Shown here: in pieces, positions 43,559 through 52,966 of the stretch
Position numbering within the stretch: position 1 is the first letter of the stretch
How the letters are laid out: every line of letters begins with the position of its first letter
Origin: Lactiplantibacillus plantarum
GTDB lineage: Bacteria > Bacillota > Bacilli > Lactobacillales > Lactobacillaceae
Length of the DNA: 64,000 bases
NCBI RefSeq assembly: GCF_014131735.1
Contig: NZ_CP039121.1
Span: forward strand, 2,914,001 to 2,978,000
Reading direction: 5' to 3'
The notes under the pieces: generated by a model
Databases searched by the model: none
The model's input: the letters and a program-made list of their open reading frames with translations, nothing else
What the model was told of the DNA's origin: nothing
Program-made: the position numbers and the translations under genes

Positions 43559-44101
43559 ATGGACATTGGTCAACGCATCCGCAACTTACGGATTCAAAAG
43601 CAACTCACGCAAGAAGAATTAGGCGAACGAACTGACCTTAGCAAGGGGTACATATCACAGTTAGAGCACAATCAGTCATCGCCTTCAATGGAGACGTTCT
43701 TCGCGATTCTTGAAGTACTCGGTTGTGCCCCCGCTGATTTTTTTGCGGCTGAGCAGCCCACTCACAAAGTGGTCTACCATCCAGCAGATCAGACCACGTA
43801 TGACGATGAAGCCTTAGGATACCGTGTGAAATGGCTCGTACCCGCGTCTAACGAAAATCAGTTAGAACCGGTCACCGTCACACTGGCACCTAGTGGTCGC
43901 TTCAAATCTTTTGAGCCGTCGCCGGCAGAGACCTTTATTATGGTTCAAACCGGCACTTTAAGCTTACAGCTCGGAGCTCAGCAATATGCTGCCACGGCGG
44001 GAGATACGCTGTACTTCCATGCGACTAAGACGCATCAGATTCGTAATCTTGGCACCACGTCCTGCACGTTCACCTTGGTTACGACCGCGTCCTACTTATA
44101 A
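43559..44101 (+). CDS. XRE-type regulator with C-terminal cupin domain
   Basis: 180 residues. The helix-turn-helix is IGQRIRNLRIQKQLTQEELG...LSKGYISQLEHNQSSPSMETF (residues 2-45). A cupin follows (SPAETFIMVQTGTLSLQLGAQQYAATAGDTLYFHA, about 115-165). This PuuR-like layout is common upstream of polyamine transporters; the cupin may sense a polyamine. The start at 43559 follows GAGGTG. It lies 70 bp upstream of potA. Confidence 0.9.
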   Translation: MDIGQRIRNLRIQKQLTQEELGERTDLSKGYISQLEHNQSSPSMETFFAILEVLGCAPADFFAAEQPTHKVVYHPADQTTYDDEALGYRVKWLVPASNENQLEPVTVTLAPSGRFKSFEPSPAETFIMVQTGTLSLQLGAQQYAATAGDTLYFHATKTHQIRNLGTTSCTFTLVTTASYL

Positions 44102-44171
44102 TCATGTCACAACCAATCGAGCTGGTATTAGGTTACACTAGCTTGGTACACGTTTTAAGGAGGTCTTTACT

Positions 44172-45269
44172 TTGGCGGTTAATACACAACCAATCATTCG
44201 ATTGACAAATGTCACTAAAAGTTACGGGGAACATCAAGTTTTAAAAAACATCAACTTAGATCTTGAAGCGGGCAAATTCTATACGTTACTCGGTCCGTCT
44301 GGGTGTGGTAAAACAACCATTCTGCGTACCATTGCGGGGTTTACGGATGCCACTTCCGGTCAAGTTTACTTTGACGGTCAGGTCATCAACACCCTGCCGG
44401 CTAATCAGCGGCAAGTCAACACGGTCTTTCAAGATTACGCCCTTTTTCCACACATGAATGTCGCGGAAAACGTGGCATTTGGCTTGAAATTACACAAAGT
44501 TCCCAAGGATGAAATCGAGACGCGGGTCCAAAAAGCACTCGCGATGGTCCAACTAGCCGATCTTGGAGAACGTGAAATCAGTGAAATCTCTGGTGGACAA
44601 CAACAACGAGTTGCCATTGCCCGGGCACTCGTTATGCAGCCTAAGGTCCTCTTACTCGACGAACCGTTATCGGCTCTCGATGCCAAACTGCGTAAGGATA
44701 TGCAATATGAGTTGCGGGACCTTCAACAACGCCTGGGCATCACTTTTCTCTTTGTCACCCACGATCAGGAAGAAGCCTTGGCCATGAGTGATGAAATCTT
44801 TGTCATGAACGCTGGCGAGATTTTACAAGGTGGGTCCCCAGTTGATATTTACGATGAACCGATCAACCATTTCGTGGCGAACTTCATCGGTGAAAGTAAC
44901 ATTATTCCGGGTAAAATGCTCAAAGATTTTGAAGTAGAGTTTGTCGGCAAACAATTCGAATGCGCCGATGCGGGAATGCAGCCTAATGAAGTTGTCGAAG
45001 TCGTTCTTCGGCCTGAAGATCTCGACATTGTGGCCGCAGATCAAGGCAAGTTAGTCGTCACTGTCGACTCCCAACTATTTCGAGGCAATTATTTCGAAAT
45101 CGTCGCTTACGATACCGATCATAACGAATGGCTCGTTCATTCAACTAACCCTGCCGCAGAAGGCGAACCGATCGGCCTGACCTTTGACCCACAAGACATT
45201 CACGTCATGCGGTTAAACGAGAGCGAAGCTGCTTTTGATGCTCGTCTTGAACAATACGAAGATGATTAG
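44172..45269 (+). CDS. potA: Spermidine/putrescine ABC transporter ATP-binding protein
   Basis: 365 residues. Walker [10 protein letters not shown] near 41, signature [14 protein letters not shown] near 142, Walker [13 protein letters not shown] near 160 and a C-terminal TOBE domain (from about 280, [11 protein letters not shown]). The start codon is TTG after AGGAGG. First of potABCD. Confidence 0.95.
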   Translation: MAVNTQPIIRLTNVTKSYGEHQVLKNINLDLEAGKFYTLLGPSGCGKTTILRTIAGFTDATSGQVYFDGQVINTLPANQRQVNTVFQDYALFPHMNVAENVAFGLKLHKVPKDEIETRVQKALAMVQLADLGEREISEISGGQQQRVAIARALVMQPKVLLLDEPLSALDAKLRKDMQYELRDLQQRLGITFLFVTHDQEEALAMSDEIFVMNAGEILQGGSPVDIYDEPINHFVANFIGESNIIPGKMLKDFEVEFVGKQFECADAGMQPNEVVEVVLRPEDLDIVAADQGKLVVTVDSQLFRGNYFEIVAYDTDHNEWLVHSTNPAAEGEPIGLTFDPQDIHVMRLNESEAAFDARLEQYEDD

Positions 45270-45280
45270 GAGGTGTCAAC

Positions 45281-46114
45281 ATGCAACCAAAACAACGATT
45301 AAGTCGTAACACCGCCTACTTTATCCCGTACATGTTGTGGATCATCCTCTTCGTCATTGCCCCAGTCCTATTGTTGATCTATCAATCATTCTTCAACATT
45401 AACGGGCAATTTACACTGGGCAACTACCAAACGTATTTTTCATCAAATACCTACTTGATGATGACGCTCAACTCTGTCTGGTACGCCTTCTTGATCACAC
45501 TCGCAACATTATTGATCAGTTATCCGACGGCTTATTTACTCAACGAAACGAAGCATCCGCAGCTGTGGCTGCTCTTAATCATTATGCCAACATGGATCAA
45601 CTTATTACTTAAGGCGTACGCTTTCATCGGCATTTTTAGTCAAGCCGGCATCGCCAACCAGTTTTTAAGTTTCATCGGAATCGGGCCCAAGCAATTGCTC
45701 TTTACTAATTTCAGCTTCATCTTTGTCGCGGCCTATATTCAGATTCCGTTCATGGTCCTGCCCATTTACAACTCGATTAGCGAACTGAACCCATCTTACG
45801 TCAATGCTAGTCGGGATCTCGGTGCCACAAATTGGCAGACCTTCAATCGGGTAATTTTCCCACTGACACTCCCCGGTGTGAAGGCTGGCATTCAAGCCAT
45901 CTTCATTCCCTCACTGTCACTCTTCATGTTGACCCGTTTAATTGGCGGCAATAAGGTGATTACACTCGGGACTGCGATTGAGGAACACTTCTTGACAACA
46001 ATGAACTGGGGCATGGGTTCGACGATCGGGGTCGTCCTGATTATTGCGATGGTCATCATCATGTGGCTAACTGGCAGCAGTAAAAAGCGCGCGCGAAAGG
46101 GGTTGACGAAATAA
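45281..46114 (+). CDS. potB: Spermidine/putrescine ABC transporter permease
   Basis: 277 residues with six membrane segments. SYVNASRDLGATNWQTFNRVIFPLTLPG near residue 170 is the EAA loop. GAGG precedes the ATG, and its stop overlaps the potC start by one base. Confidence 0.94.
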   Translation: MQPKQRLSRNTAYFIPYMLWIILFVIAPVLLLIYQSFFNINGQFTLGNYQTYFSSNTYLMMTLNSVWYAFLITLATLLISYPTAYLLNETKHPQLWLLLIIMPTWINLLLKAYAFIGIFSQAGIANQFLSFIGIGPKQLLFTNFSFIFVAAYIQIPFMVLPIYNSISELNPSYVNASRDLGATNWQTFNRVIFPLTLPGVKAGIQAIFIPSLSLFMLTRLIGGNKVITLGTAIEEHFLTTMNWGMGSTIGVVLIIAMVIIMWLTGSSKKRARKGLTK

Positions 46115-46929
46115 TGACCTTACGTAACTTCAAGTGGCGCAACTTATACCTGTGGCTTGTTTTCATCGTGCTGTATGCGCCAATTATTTTTCTGGTCGTT
46201 TACTCCTTCAGCCAAGGTACGACTATGAACAACTTTCATGGTTTTACCTGGCAACATTACCAAGACTTATTCGCGGATAGCCGTTTAATTGCCATTTTTC
46301 TCGACACCATTTTGATTGCGCTCTTATCATCATTATTAGCAACTGTCATTGGCACGCTGGGGGCACTCGGAATCAATAGTATGACCAAACCGATTACCCG
46401 CAACACTTTGTTATCGTTGAACAATATCTTGATGGTTTCACCCGACGTCATCATCGGGGCCAGTTTCTTGATTTTCTTTACTGCCCTTAAAATTCCGCTC
46501 GGTTTTGGCTCAGTCTTGTTAAGCCATATTGCTTTTTCAATTCCAATCGTGGTCTTGATGGTGCTACCAAAAATTCAAGAAATGAGCACCAGTTTACTGG
46601 ATGCCGCGGCTGACTTAGGTGCCAACAATTGGCAATTACTCAGCCAAGTCATCGTGCCCTACATCATGCCCGGGATCTTTTCTGGCTTCTTCATGGCCCT
46701 GACCTACTCACTCGATGACTTCGCCGTCACTTTCTTCGTGACTGGAAACGGCTTTAGCACGCTGTCGGTTGAAATCTACTCACGGGCCCGTCAAGGCATC
46801 AACCTGGAAATCAACGCCCTGTCCGGTCTAATGTTCCTGATGGCACTGGTGTTAGTGATTGGCTACTACTTCATTAACCAATACAGTAGTCGGCACCGGC
46901 GGCCAGCAGTTAGGGGGCGGCGAAAGTGA
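46114..46929 (+). CDS. potC: Spermidine/putrescine ABC transporter permease
   Basis: 271 residues, six membrane segments, EAA loop LLDAAADLGANNWQLLSQVIVPYIMPG near residue 160, and the PotC-typical TYSLDDFAVTFFVTGNG. Its last codons overlap the potD start. Confidence 0.94.
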   Translation: MTLRNFKWRNLYLWLVFIVLYAPIIFLVVYSFSQGTTMNNFHGFTWQHYQDLFADSRLIAIFLDTILIALLSSLLATVIGTLGALGINSMTKPITRNTLLSLNNILMVSPDVIIGASFLIFFTALKIPLGFGSVLLSHIAFSIPIVVLMVLPKIQEMSTSLLDAAADLGANNWQLLSQVIVPYIMPGIFSGFFMALTYSLDDFAVTFFVTGNGFSTLSVEIYSRARQGINLEINALSGLMFLMALVLVIGYYFINQYSSRHRRPAVRGRRK

Positions 46930-47996
46930 AAAAATTATTAAGCATCATCGTTAGCTTACTAGTCGTCTGTGGCTTACTGGCCTTTGGCGCGCAACGCTTG
47001 CAGACGAGCTCTGGTAGTACTGGCAAAAAGGTTTTGAACCTATATACTTGGGGTGACTACATCGACCCCAGCCTGCTCACTAAGTTTCAAAAGCAGACTG
47101 GCTATCACGTTAACGTCGAAACTTTCGATAGCAACGAAGCTATGTATACGAAAATCAAGCAAGGCGGCACCAGTTACGATCTGACCGTACCTAGTGATTA
47201 CATGATTGAAAAAATGAAAAAAGCGCACTTACTCTTACCGCTCGATAAAAGTAAACTGACTGGAATGAAGAATTACGATCCGCGCTTCATGAACTTGGCC
47301 TTTGATCAACACAATCGTTACTCAGTCCCATATTTCTGGGGAACGCTTGGTATCATTTATAACGACAAGTACGTTCAGCCGGGCAGTATTCAACACTGGA
47401 ATGATTTGTGGCAACGAAAATACCATAACAAAATCATGCTGATTGATAGCGCCCGCGACGTAATGGGGTTCGCCCTCGCATCAATGAATCAGTCTATGAA
47501 CACGACCGATCCAGCCACTCTATTGGCTGCGCGAAACAAGCTTAACCGGCTATCACCAAACGTCAAGGCCGTCGTGGCGGATGAAATTAAAATGTACATG
47601 ATCCAAAACGAAGCCGCAATCGCGGTCGATTGGTCCGGTGAGGCTAGTGAAATGTTGGCTGGCAATTCACACTTGCATTACGTTGTCCCATCCGAAGGGA
47701 GTAACTTGTGGTTTGATAACTTGGTCATTCCTAAAACGGCCAAACACTTTAAGGCGATTTACGCCTTCTTGAACTTTATGAGTGAACCCAAGAACGCCGC
47801 CCAAAATGCGGAATATATCGGTTACGCAACACCTAATCGGAAAGCCAAGGCGCTATTACCTAAGGCCATTCGCAACGATCGCCAATTTTACCCAGACAAT
47901 AACACAATCAAGCATCTTCAAATCTATCAAGATTTATCACCAGCCAAAGTCGGCTTGTATAATGACCGTTATTTGGAATTTAAGATGCATCACTAA
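46926..47996 (+). CDS. potD: Spermidine/putrescine-binding protein
   Basis: 356 residues with GTG start overlapping potC (GTGA). N-terminal hydrophobic segment KKLLSIIVSLLVVCGLLAFGA; the cysteine there is not in a good lipobox (preceded by V), so anchoring may be by an uncleaved helix. The binding domain opens with LNLYTWGDYIDPSLL, a PotD signature, and SVPYFWGTLGIIYN follows. Acidic and aromatic polyamine-site residues are spread through it. Confidence 0.93.
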   Translation: MKKLLSIIVSLLVVCGLLAFGAQRLQTSSGSTGKKVLNLYTWGDYIDPSLLTKFQKQTGYHVNVETFDSNEAMYTKIKQGGTSYDLTVPSDYMIEKMKKAHLLLPLDKSKLTGMKNYDPRFMNLAFDQHNRYSVPYFWGTLGIIYNDKYVQPGSIQHWNDLWQRKYHNKIMLIDSARDVMGFALASMNQSMNTTDPATLLAARNKLNRLSPNVKAVVADEIKMYMIQNEAAIAVDWSGEASEMLAGNSHLHYVVPSEGSNLWFDNLVIPKTAKHFKAIYAFLNFMSEPKNAAQNAEYIGYATPNRKAKALLPKAIRNDRQFYPDNNTIKHLQIYQDLSPAKVGLYNDRYLEFKMHH

Positions 47997-48111
47997 TCGG
48001 ATCAGCCTACTTGATTCAAATGACTGGCATCAAAGAACGGTCGATTATAAGCTAAAAGGGCTTGATTTGAAACAAAGGAAACTCTGTTGATCAGAGACGA
48101 TGAAGTTATAT

Positions 48112-48148
48112 TTAGGATTCAATTCATCTACGAATTGGATCCTTTTTC
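48112..48148 (+). terminator. Terminator of the pot operon
   Basis: AGGATTCAATTC pairs with GAATTGGATCCT around CATCTAC, followed by TTTTT. Confidence 0.82.
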
Positions 48149-48488
48149 GATTCTCGTCTTGAATGCAATCCGAATTCAATCAATAATTTTTTACCGGTTA
48201 TTGATAAACATTTTAATATTAGTCATTAGCTGAGGAGTGGTATTTCCTACATTACCTGGGCCTACTTTAAAGGATTGATAATCGCTCTTTTCAAAATTGT
48301 CATAATCTTTTAACCTTTAGGAATATATAAGAGAAAACATCTTTGTCACTAAATTACTAATAGTGGCAAAGATGTTTTCCTGTCTAGATATTTTGATTAT
48401 GAATACTGCAACTAACCATATCTATCCTATAGTTAGATACACTTTCTGCATATTTATCATATGATACGATTTATTTGTATTATAAACC
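48149..48488. other. AT-rich flank of the TAC island
   Basis: 340 bp with no gene. A 17-bp stem GAAAACATCTTTGTCAC / GTGGCAAAGATGTTTTC (about 48332-48378) probably terminates the minus-strand operon. Base composition is visibly AT-richer than the pot genes. Confidence 0.5.
48332..48378 (-). terminator. Probable terminator of the TAC operon
   Basis: GAAAACATCTTTGTCAC pairs with GTGGCAAAGATGTTTTC around a 13-base loop; a TTCTCTTAT stretch follows on the minus strand. Confidence 0.6.
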
Positions 48489-48917
48489 TTAGTCAGCAGC
48501 TTCTTGACGATTACTTTGTTCATCAAGTAATTGTGCCACGTTTATAGTCGGCAAAATAAGTGCTGGAAATTGGTTTGATGCATTAGTTATACCGGATACT
48601 AGCGACCGAACATAAGGGTAGAGAATGGCAACAGCATTTTTCTTGATTAAAGTATCAATACCAACTTGATTATGATCTTCTTTCTCATGATAGACAAATT
48701 CGCCACTGACGCTCGCCGTAACTATAAATGGATTTTTCTTCTCCGCCAGCGATCCGATATGCACATCAACTGTTACAATAATTTTGTCTTGCTTTGGCGT
48801 ATTTTTAATTTCAATTTTGGGATTTATACTAATATTCTGGTTAGTTTCCTTATATAAATCGTTTTTTCTATAACTCAACTCATTAACTGTATAGCTTTTA
48901 AATTCTAAAACTGCCAT
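48489..48917 (-). CDS. SecB-like chaperone of a toxin-antitoxin-chaperone system
   Basis: 142 residues. The C-terminal half has the SecB signature pattern: AVAILYPYVRSLVSGITNASNQFPALILPTINVAQLL (in outline, residues 92-130), where classical SecB has LFPYAR..I...T...GFPPLLLPPINF. Firmicutes normally lack SecB, so a dedicated chaperone is likely. Its ATG overlaps the stop of the antitoxin gene (TAATG), giving tight coupling. In TAC systems such proteins fold or protect the antitoxin. Confidence 0.8.
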   Translation of the reverse strand: MAVLEFKSYTVNELSYRKNDLYKETNQNISINPKIEIKNTPKQDKIIVTVDVHIGSLAEKKNPFIVTASVSGEFVYHEKEDHNQVGIDTLIKKNAVAILYPYVRSLVSGITNASNQFPALILPTINVAQLLDEQSNRQEAAD

Positions 48918-49474
48918 TATGCAACACCTCCAACAAATTCTTGAACTTTAAAGATTGTGGTTTCTGAAGAATCATTAGTTTTATAGAAATATTTGGCCGT
49001 ATCTACATATTCTGTTTCAGTTAAAACCTTAGTTAATTCGGCACTATCACTCGTATCTGAATCATAAGAAGTCAAGAATCCCTGTTTTTCGTAATCTTGT
49101 TGTGCTTTTCTAAAAGAGACTTCTTGTGAAAGCGTTTGAACTCGTTTATTGTTCTCTATCTGTGATACTTTTGCATAGCTAATACCTAATCGTTCAGAAA
49201 AGACGCGCTGACTTAAGTGCAAATTTTCTCGTAACTTTTTTATTTCATTTGGTTGCATGAATCCTTTTCGATTTCTATAAGCATTAAAGGCCTTTCTAAA
49301 ATTCTCATTGGGGTCATCAAAATCCAACCAAAGTTCTCCTCGAGAATCTTTCCAGTAATGATTATGGACTATCAAGTCAGATATGTCTTTGACTCGCATG
49401 AGTTCGTATTTCCACACCTCCGAATATTCTTCAGTGGTATTTAATTCTTCATTGTAAAAAGTTTTTTTGGTCAT
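48917..49474 (-). CDS. Antitoxin with helix-turn-helix domain (MqsA/HigA-like)
   Basis: 185 residues. The XRE helix-turn-helix MQPNEIKKLRENLHLSQRVFSERLGISYAKVSQIENNKRVQ (outline, about 73-113) resembles the C-terminal domain of MqsA. The N-terminal part aligns in spacing with the MqsA/YgiT zinc-binding half but has no cysteines. A further 65-residue tail rich in acidic and aromatic residues (TETEYVDTAKYFYKTND) could be the chaperone-addiction segment known from TAC antitoxins. GGAGG before 49474 fixes the start. It lies 38 bp after the toxin gene. Confidence 0.72.
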   Translation of the reverse strand: MTKKTFYNEELNTTEEYSEVWKYELMRVKDISDLIVHNHYWKDSRGELWLDFDDPNENFRKAFNAYRNRKGFMQPNEIKKLRENLHLSQRVFSERLGISYAKVSQIENNKRVQTLSQEVSFRKAQQDYEKQGFLTSYDSDTSDSAELTKVLTETEYVDTAKYFYKTNDSSETTIFKVQEFVGGVA

Positions 49475-49512
49475 AATGAGTACCTCCAAGAACGTAAAGT
49501 AAAAATAGTCTA

Positions 49513-49857
49513 TTATTTAAAAGGATATTCCAACGAGTATTCAGCTGGATGAGTTGAAATCCAAAATATTATATTGCCGCCTTTAATTTGAAATTTTAGA
49601 TAACATTCAATATTTTCGATGTCTAGTCCAAAGAGCCACACATCTCCTGGGATTCTGGGGTGGTGATTATCTGCCATTGGACCATTAACATAATCGCGCC
49701 ATGTAATTTTTTGATATATATTATCTAAAATTCCATCTAAATCCATACCTAACGTTACTGCTGCTGAATAATTCTTTGCACGATGACTAATTTGCCAATT
49801 ATTTCTTTTCAACTTTATCAAAGCAACAATCGCTTTGACGTCTTCCTCTTGGGACAT
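49513..49857 (-). CDS. MqsR-like toxin
   Basis: 114 residues. SAAVTLGMDLDGILDNIYQKIT and GDVWLFGLDIENIECYLKFQIKGGNIIFWISTHPA follow the MqsR pattern (LGLDFDGM..I..L, then VYLKI...LIVSF). MqsR is a RelE-fold mRNA interferase; catalytic residues were not confirmed, but the Tyr of YLK is kept. The ribosome site is weak (GTTGG). First gene of the three-gene operon; HigB-type or another RelE-fold toxin is the alternative. Confidence 0.65.
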   Translation of the reverse strand: MSQEEDVKAIVALIKLKRNNWQISHRAKNYSAAVTLGMDLDGILDNIYQKITWRDYVNGPMADNHHPRIPGDVWLFGLDIENIECYLKFQIKGGNIIFWISTHPAEYSLEYPFK

Positions 49858-49889
49858 TCAAAACCAACTCACAATCGAATTTTCACTTG

Positions 49890-49931
49890 TAATAACTATA
49901 TCACAATGTGTTTCCCGTGGGAAACACATTG
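49890..49931 (-). promoter_or_regulatory. Promoter and palindromic operator of the TAC operon
   Basis: A near-perfect palindrome with 13-base arms, CAATGTGTTTCCC at 49904-49916 and its complement at 49919-49931, two bases apart. On the minus strand an extended -10 TGATATAGT follows at its edge. It lies about 50 bp before the toxin ATG. Autoregulation by the antitoxin HTH is likely. Confidence 0.7.
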
Positions 49932-50012
49932 CACTTTTGCTTGAATTAACAACAACAGCCATTATAGTTTCTAATTTTGATAGATAAATCGTACTTTATA
50001 CGACACAAAAAT

Positions 50013-50041
50013 AGTGTTGATGAATTTTATCCATCAACACT
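50013..50041 (-). terminator. Terminator of the 89-residue membrane gene
   Basis: AGTGTTGATG pairs perfectly with CATCAACACT; ATTTTTGTG follows on the minus strand. Confidence 0.8.
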
Positions 50042-50097
50042 AAAGATTATAGACCCAAACAGAGTGCTTCAAGTCAGGTCCTTTAATGTCTAGGCGC

Positions 50098-50367
50098 TTA
50101 CCGCCATGTCAGACCACTAATGAGTAAAAATTTAATATTCGCTATCACTACTAGCGCTAGCACTAATCCTAAACTGAGCCGATTTAGCCAATAACAATCC
50201 GCGGTGGTGGGAAAGACGATAAATTGTAAGTTTAAAACGAGTAGCGCGCAAAACGCACTGCTAGCCAACCACCAAAGTGCATTAGAAAACAAGGTTATCA
50301 GTAAGCTGCCCGCTACCACTAGGGTAAACCACGGTTGAATTGGTGTTCGTATTGATTTAGTCGTCAT
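50098..50367 (-). CDS. Small membrane protein, 89 residues
   Basis: Three hydrophobic segments (about 14-30, 33-50, 65-83) after a basic N-terminus (MTTKSIRTPIQPW). Strong AAGGGGGCGG ribosome site before 50367. No family recognised. Marks the right border of the AT-rich island. Confidence 0.65.
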   Translation of the reverse strand: MTTKSIRTPIQPWFTLVVAGSLLITLFSNALWWLASSAFCALLVLNLQFIVFPTTADCYWLNRLSLGLVLALVVIANIKFLLISGLTWR

Positions 50368-50494
50368 TTTGACCGCCCCCTTATCATGCCTTAATTGTAA
50401 GGGGTGCCCGTAAAGTATCGTTAGTCCCAACAGCTGGTTACTTAATTGCCCGAATTAGCAACCAGCTGAGCCATTCGACAGTGAACTAGTCCAA

Positions 50495-50533
50495 AATAGC
50501 CACCACAGAAATTCGATTTCTGTGGTGGCTATT
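50495..50533 (-). terminator. Terminator of ndh
   Basis: AATAGCCACCACAGAAAT pairs with ATTTCTGTGGTGGCTATT almost without loop; AT-rich flanks. Confidence 0.82.
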
Positions 50534-50561
50534 TATCATACTACTGGAATTAATTTAATGA

Positions 50562-51764
50562 TTAATGATATAAGTCAAAACGCCCTTTACTGAAGACCGT
50601 TCCTAAATGCGCACTTTCCAAAAGTGAGCGGTCAGTAATAATTTTCTTCAATGCTGATGCCGCGTAGCCATGAACCGGTTTGTTACTACTGAAGATTTCA
50701 CCAATACCGTCACGATCGCTCAATGAGGCCACGGTCCCACTAGATTCATAGTGGAACGTCGCCGTTGCTTGGTTATGACGCAAAGCGCCAATATTCTTGG
50801 CAGCCTGTTCGCCAGCTGCCAGTGCAATTTGAGCTGTGGTTGGATATGGCCGATTGCTTTCGGGATCCATCACTGCAGCGACATCCCCAACAATGAATAC
50901 TTCGGGATGCCCTTCCAGCGATAAGTCGGGCTTAACTACGACCCGGTTACGGCGCTGATCAAAACCGGAATCAGCAATAACGTGTGAACCACTGACACCA
51001 ACCGTCCAAATAATCGTGTTAGCCGTAAATTCATGTTCGTTCTTGTCCGCGTCACTGTAAACCACAGCACCCGGTTTGATGGCCTCAATAACGGCACCTA
51101 ACCGCATTTCGACATTATTCTTTTCCATAAACTTCAAAGCGTAGTCCCGCAATTCCTGCGTAAACATCGGTAAAATTGATGGCATCCGTTCCAAACAAAC
51201 TAACTTAGCAGCAGGTGTTTGATACTTCGCCTGCAATCTTGGTAACGTCTGGGTCAGTTCACCTAATAATTCGATTCCAGTGAACCCAGCACCACAGACC
51301 GCAATCTTCAAATCATTTTTGTCCTTACTGGTACGGTAGGCTTTAAACCGTTCTTCCAAATGTTCATAAACAGCCTGTGAAGTTGCCAAATCATCCATTG
51401 GCAAGGCATTTTCATCGGCGCCAGCTACCCCAAATGTTTCTGACTGGAAGCCCAATGCTAATACTAAGTAGTCATAGGTCATTTCAGGATGATCTTCAAA
51501 GGTCACTTGTTTTTGTTCAATATCAACGCTCTTGACCGTTGCTTGAACGAACTGGACCCGCTTACCGATAATATCTGGAATCTGATAAGTAATTCGATCA
51601 GGTGCGATCGTCCCCGCTGCGACTTCGTGTAAATTAGTCTTCTCCGTATGCGTCGGTGTCTGATCAACAAGAATGATTTCATCCTCAGTTGGTAGACTCT
51701 TCTGTAAAAACTTGACGGCTCGCATCCCTGCGTAACCCCCACCTAACACCAAAGTTGTTGCCAT
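50562..51764 (-). CDS. ndh: Type II NADH dehydrogenase
   Basis: 400 residues. FAD site GGGYAGMRAVKFLQ at 8-21, NAD site AVCGAGFTGIELLGEL near 156, and the second FAD motif VFIVGDVAAVMDPE near 290. It oxidises NADH with quinone at the membrane face without pumping protons; the C-terminal region forms the membrane contact. In this group it works with menaquinone only when heme and menaquinone are supplied. Confidence 0.92.
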   Translation of the reverse strand: MATTLVLGGGYAGMRAVKFLQKSLPTEDEIILVDQTPTHTEKTNLHEVAAGTIAPDRITYQIPDIIGKRVQFVQATVKSVDIEQKQVTFEDHPEMTYDYLVLALGFQSETFGVAGADENALPMDDLATSQAVYEHLEERFKAYRTSKDKNDLKIAVCGAGFTGIELLGELTQTLPRLQAKYQTPAAKLVCLERMPSILPMFTQELRDYALKFMEKNNVEMRLGAVIEAIKPGAVVYSDADKNEHEFTANTIIWTVGVSGSHVIADSGFDQRRNRVVVKPDLSLEGHPEVFIVGDVAAVMDPESNRPYPTTAQIALAAGEQAAKNIGALRHNQATATFHYESSGTVASLSDRDGIGEIFSSNKPVHGYAASALKKIITDRSLLESAHLGTVFSKGRFDLYH

Positions 51765-51952
51765 GATTTATTAACCCCTTTCATTATCCCTGTTGACTAA
51801 TGCCGCCTGTCCAGCAATTGTGCTAACCTGCGTTGATCACATTAATCCAGTTATAACTTGATAACTACATGGTACACTCTTCACGCCTAAAATTCAGCTA
51901 AAACGCCACGCCATTTTAATTGTTCACAATTAATCTAGTTTAGTGATTAAAC

Positions 51953-52375
51953 TTACTCAATATGCTGGGTGACATTAGCCGTGACTAACGACAGACTTTC
52001 AAACAAAACTTGTTGTTGGCCCGGCGTTAACTGCTCACCAACCAAGTCTGCACACCACTGCTCATAAGCATGCAATTCCGGGTACAACGCTTGCCCAGCG
52101 CTCGTTGGGTACAAACACCGGACCTTTTTATTCTCTGGATGTGTCTGCTTAATCACGTAACCTTTTTTTATTAAGTTCTGAACGGCGCGATAATTCGTGG
52201 TTCGATCCATCTTCATTTGGTCAGCCAATTGACTAAAAAATAGGCCAGGCTGCTCACAAATTCGAATTAAATAAATAAACTGATTGTTATTGAGGCCGTA
52301 TTTCGCAAAACGTTGATTACCCTCGTTCGTGACGATTCGCGACAGCGTGCCCATCAATCTTAATGTTGGTATCAT
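51953..52375 (-). CDS. MarR family regulator
   Basis: 140 residues. The winged helix spans NNNQFIYLIRICEQPGLFFSQLADQMKMDRTTNYRAVQNLIKKGYVIKQTHPENKKVRCLYPT (outline). Divergent from the ElaA-type acetyltransferase across a 73-bp region holding a perfect palindrome. Confidence 0.9.
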   Translation of the reverse strand: MIPTLRLMGTLSRIVTNEGNQRFAKYGLNNNQFIYLIRICEQPGLFFSQLADQMKMDRTTNYRAVQNLIKKGYVIKQTHPENKKVRCLYPTSAGQALYPELHAYEQWCADLVGEQLTPGQQQVLFESLSLVTANVTQHIE

Positions 52376-52392
52376 AGAAGCTCCTTTTTATT

Positions 52393-52418
52393 ATTGCATA
52401 TGCAATCATTTGATGATA
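52393..52418. promoter_or_regulatory. Palindromic operator between the MarR gene and elaA
   Basis: ATTGCATATGCAAT (52393-52406) is a perfect 14-bp palindrome. It covers the -35 TTGCAT of a plus-strand promoter (TTGCAT, 17 bases, TAAACT) for the acetyltransferase gene. A MarR dimer is the likely ligand. Confidence 0.65.
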
Positions 52419-52448
52419 AACTTAGCACTATGCTAAGGAGGCATCACC

Positions 52449-52892
52449 ATGTGGTCGATTAAAACATTCTCAGAACTAACAACAACTGAATTATACGCTA
52501 TTTATGAATTGCGCGTCAAAACGTTTGTTGTTGAACAACAACGCATCTATCAGGAAGTCGACGATACTGATTTAAAAGCTTATCATGTCTTTAAAACCGT
52601 CAATCAAAATATTATTGCATACGCACGAATCTTTACAGAAGATGACCATCTCTCCTTCGGCCGGGTCGTGGTGGACAAAAACCAACGCGGACAACACTTG
52701 GGCGCTGATTTAATGGCCCATATCGAACAGGTCGTACAGGAACACTATGCTGATTTGCCAATTCAAATTGAAGCCCAAGTGCCAGTACAAGGATTTTACC
52801 AGCATTTCGGCTTCACTTCGAGCGGTACCCCTTTTCTATTCAACCACACGCCCCACATCAAAATGACTAAACCTGCGCGACAACGCCAATAG
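52449..52892 (+). CDS. ElaA-like GNAT acetyltransferase
   Basis: 147 residues. The ElaA signature LYAIYELRVKTFVVEQQRIYQEVDDTDLKAYH opens the protein. FGRVVVDKNQRGQHLGADLM near residue 75 is the acetyl-CoA loop, and VQGFYQHFGFTSSGTPF near 118 closes it. AAGGAGG precedes the ATG. Probably controlled by the divergent MarR protein. Confidence 0.88.
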   Translation: MWSIKTFSELTTTELYAIYELRVKTFVVEQQRIYQEVDDTDLKAYHVFKTVNQNIIAYARIFTEDDHLSFGRVVVDKNQRGQHLGADLMAHIEQVVQEHYADLPIQIEAQVPVQGFYQHFGFTSSGTPFLFNHTPHIKMTKPARQRQ

Positions 52893-52966
52893 CTGAGCAC
52901 ATCACATCGGCACATATGCGGGGACAAGAGCTGACTTAGCGCTATGCTGATTAGAATCCAAAACTC

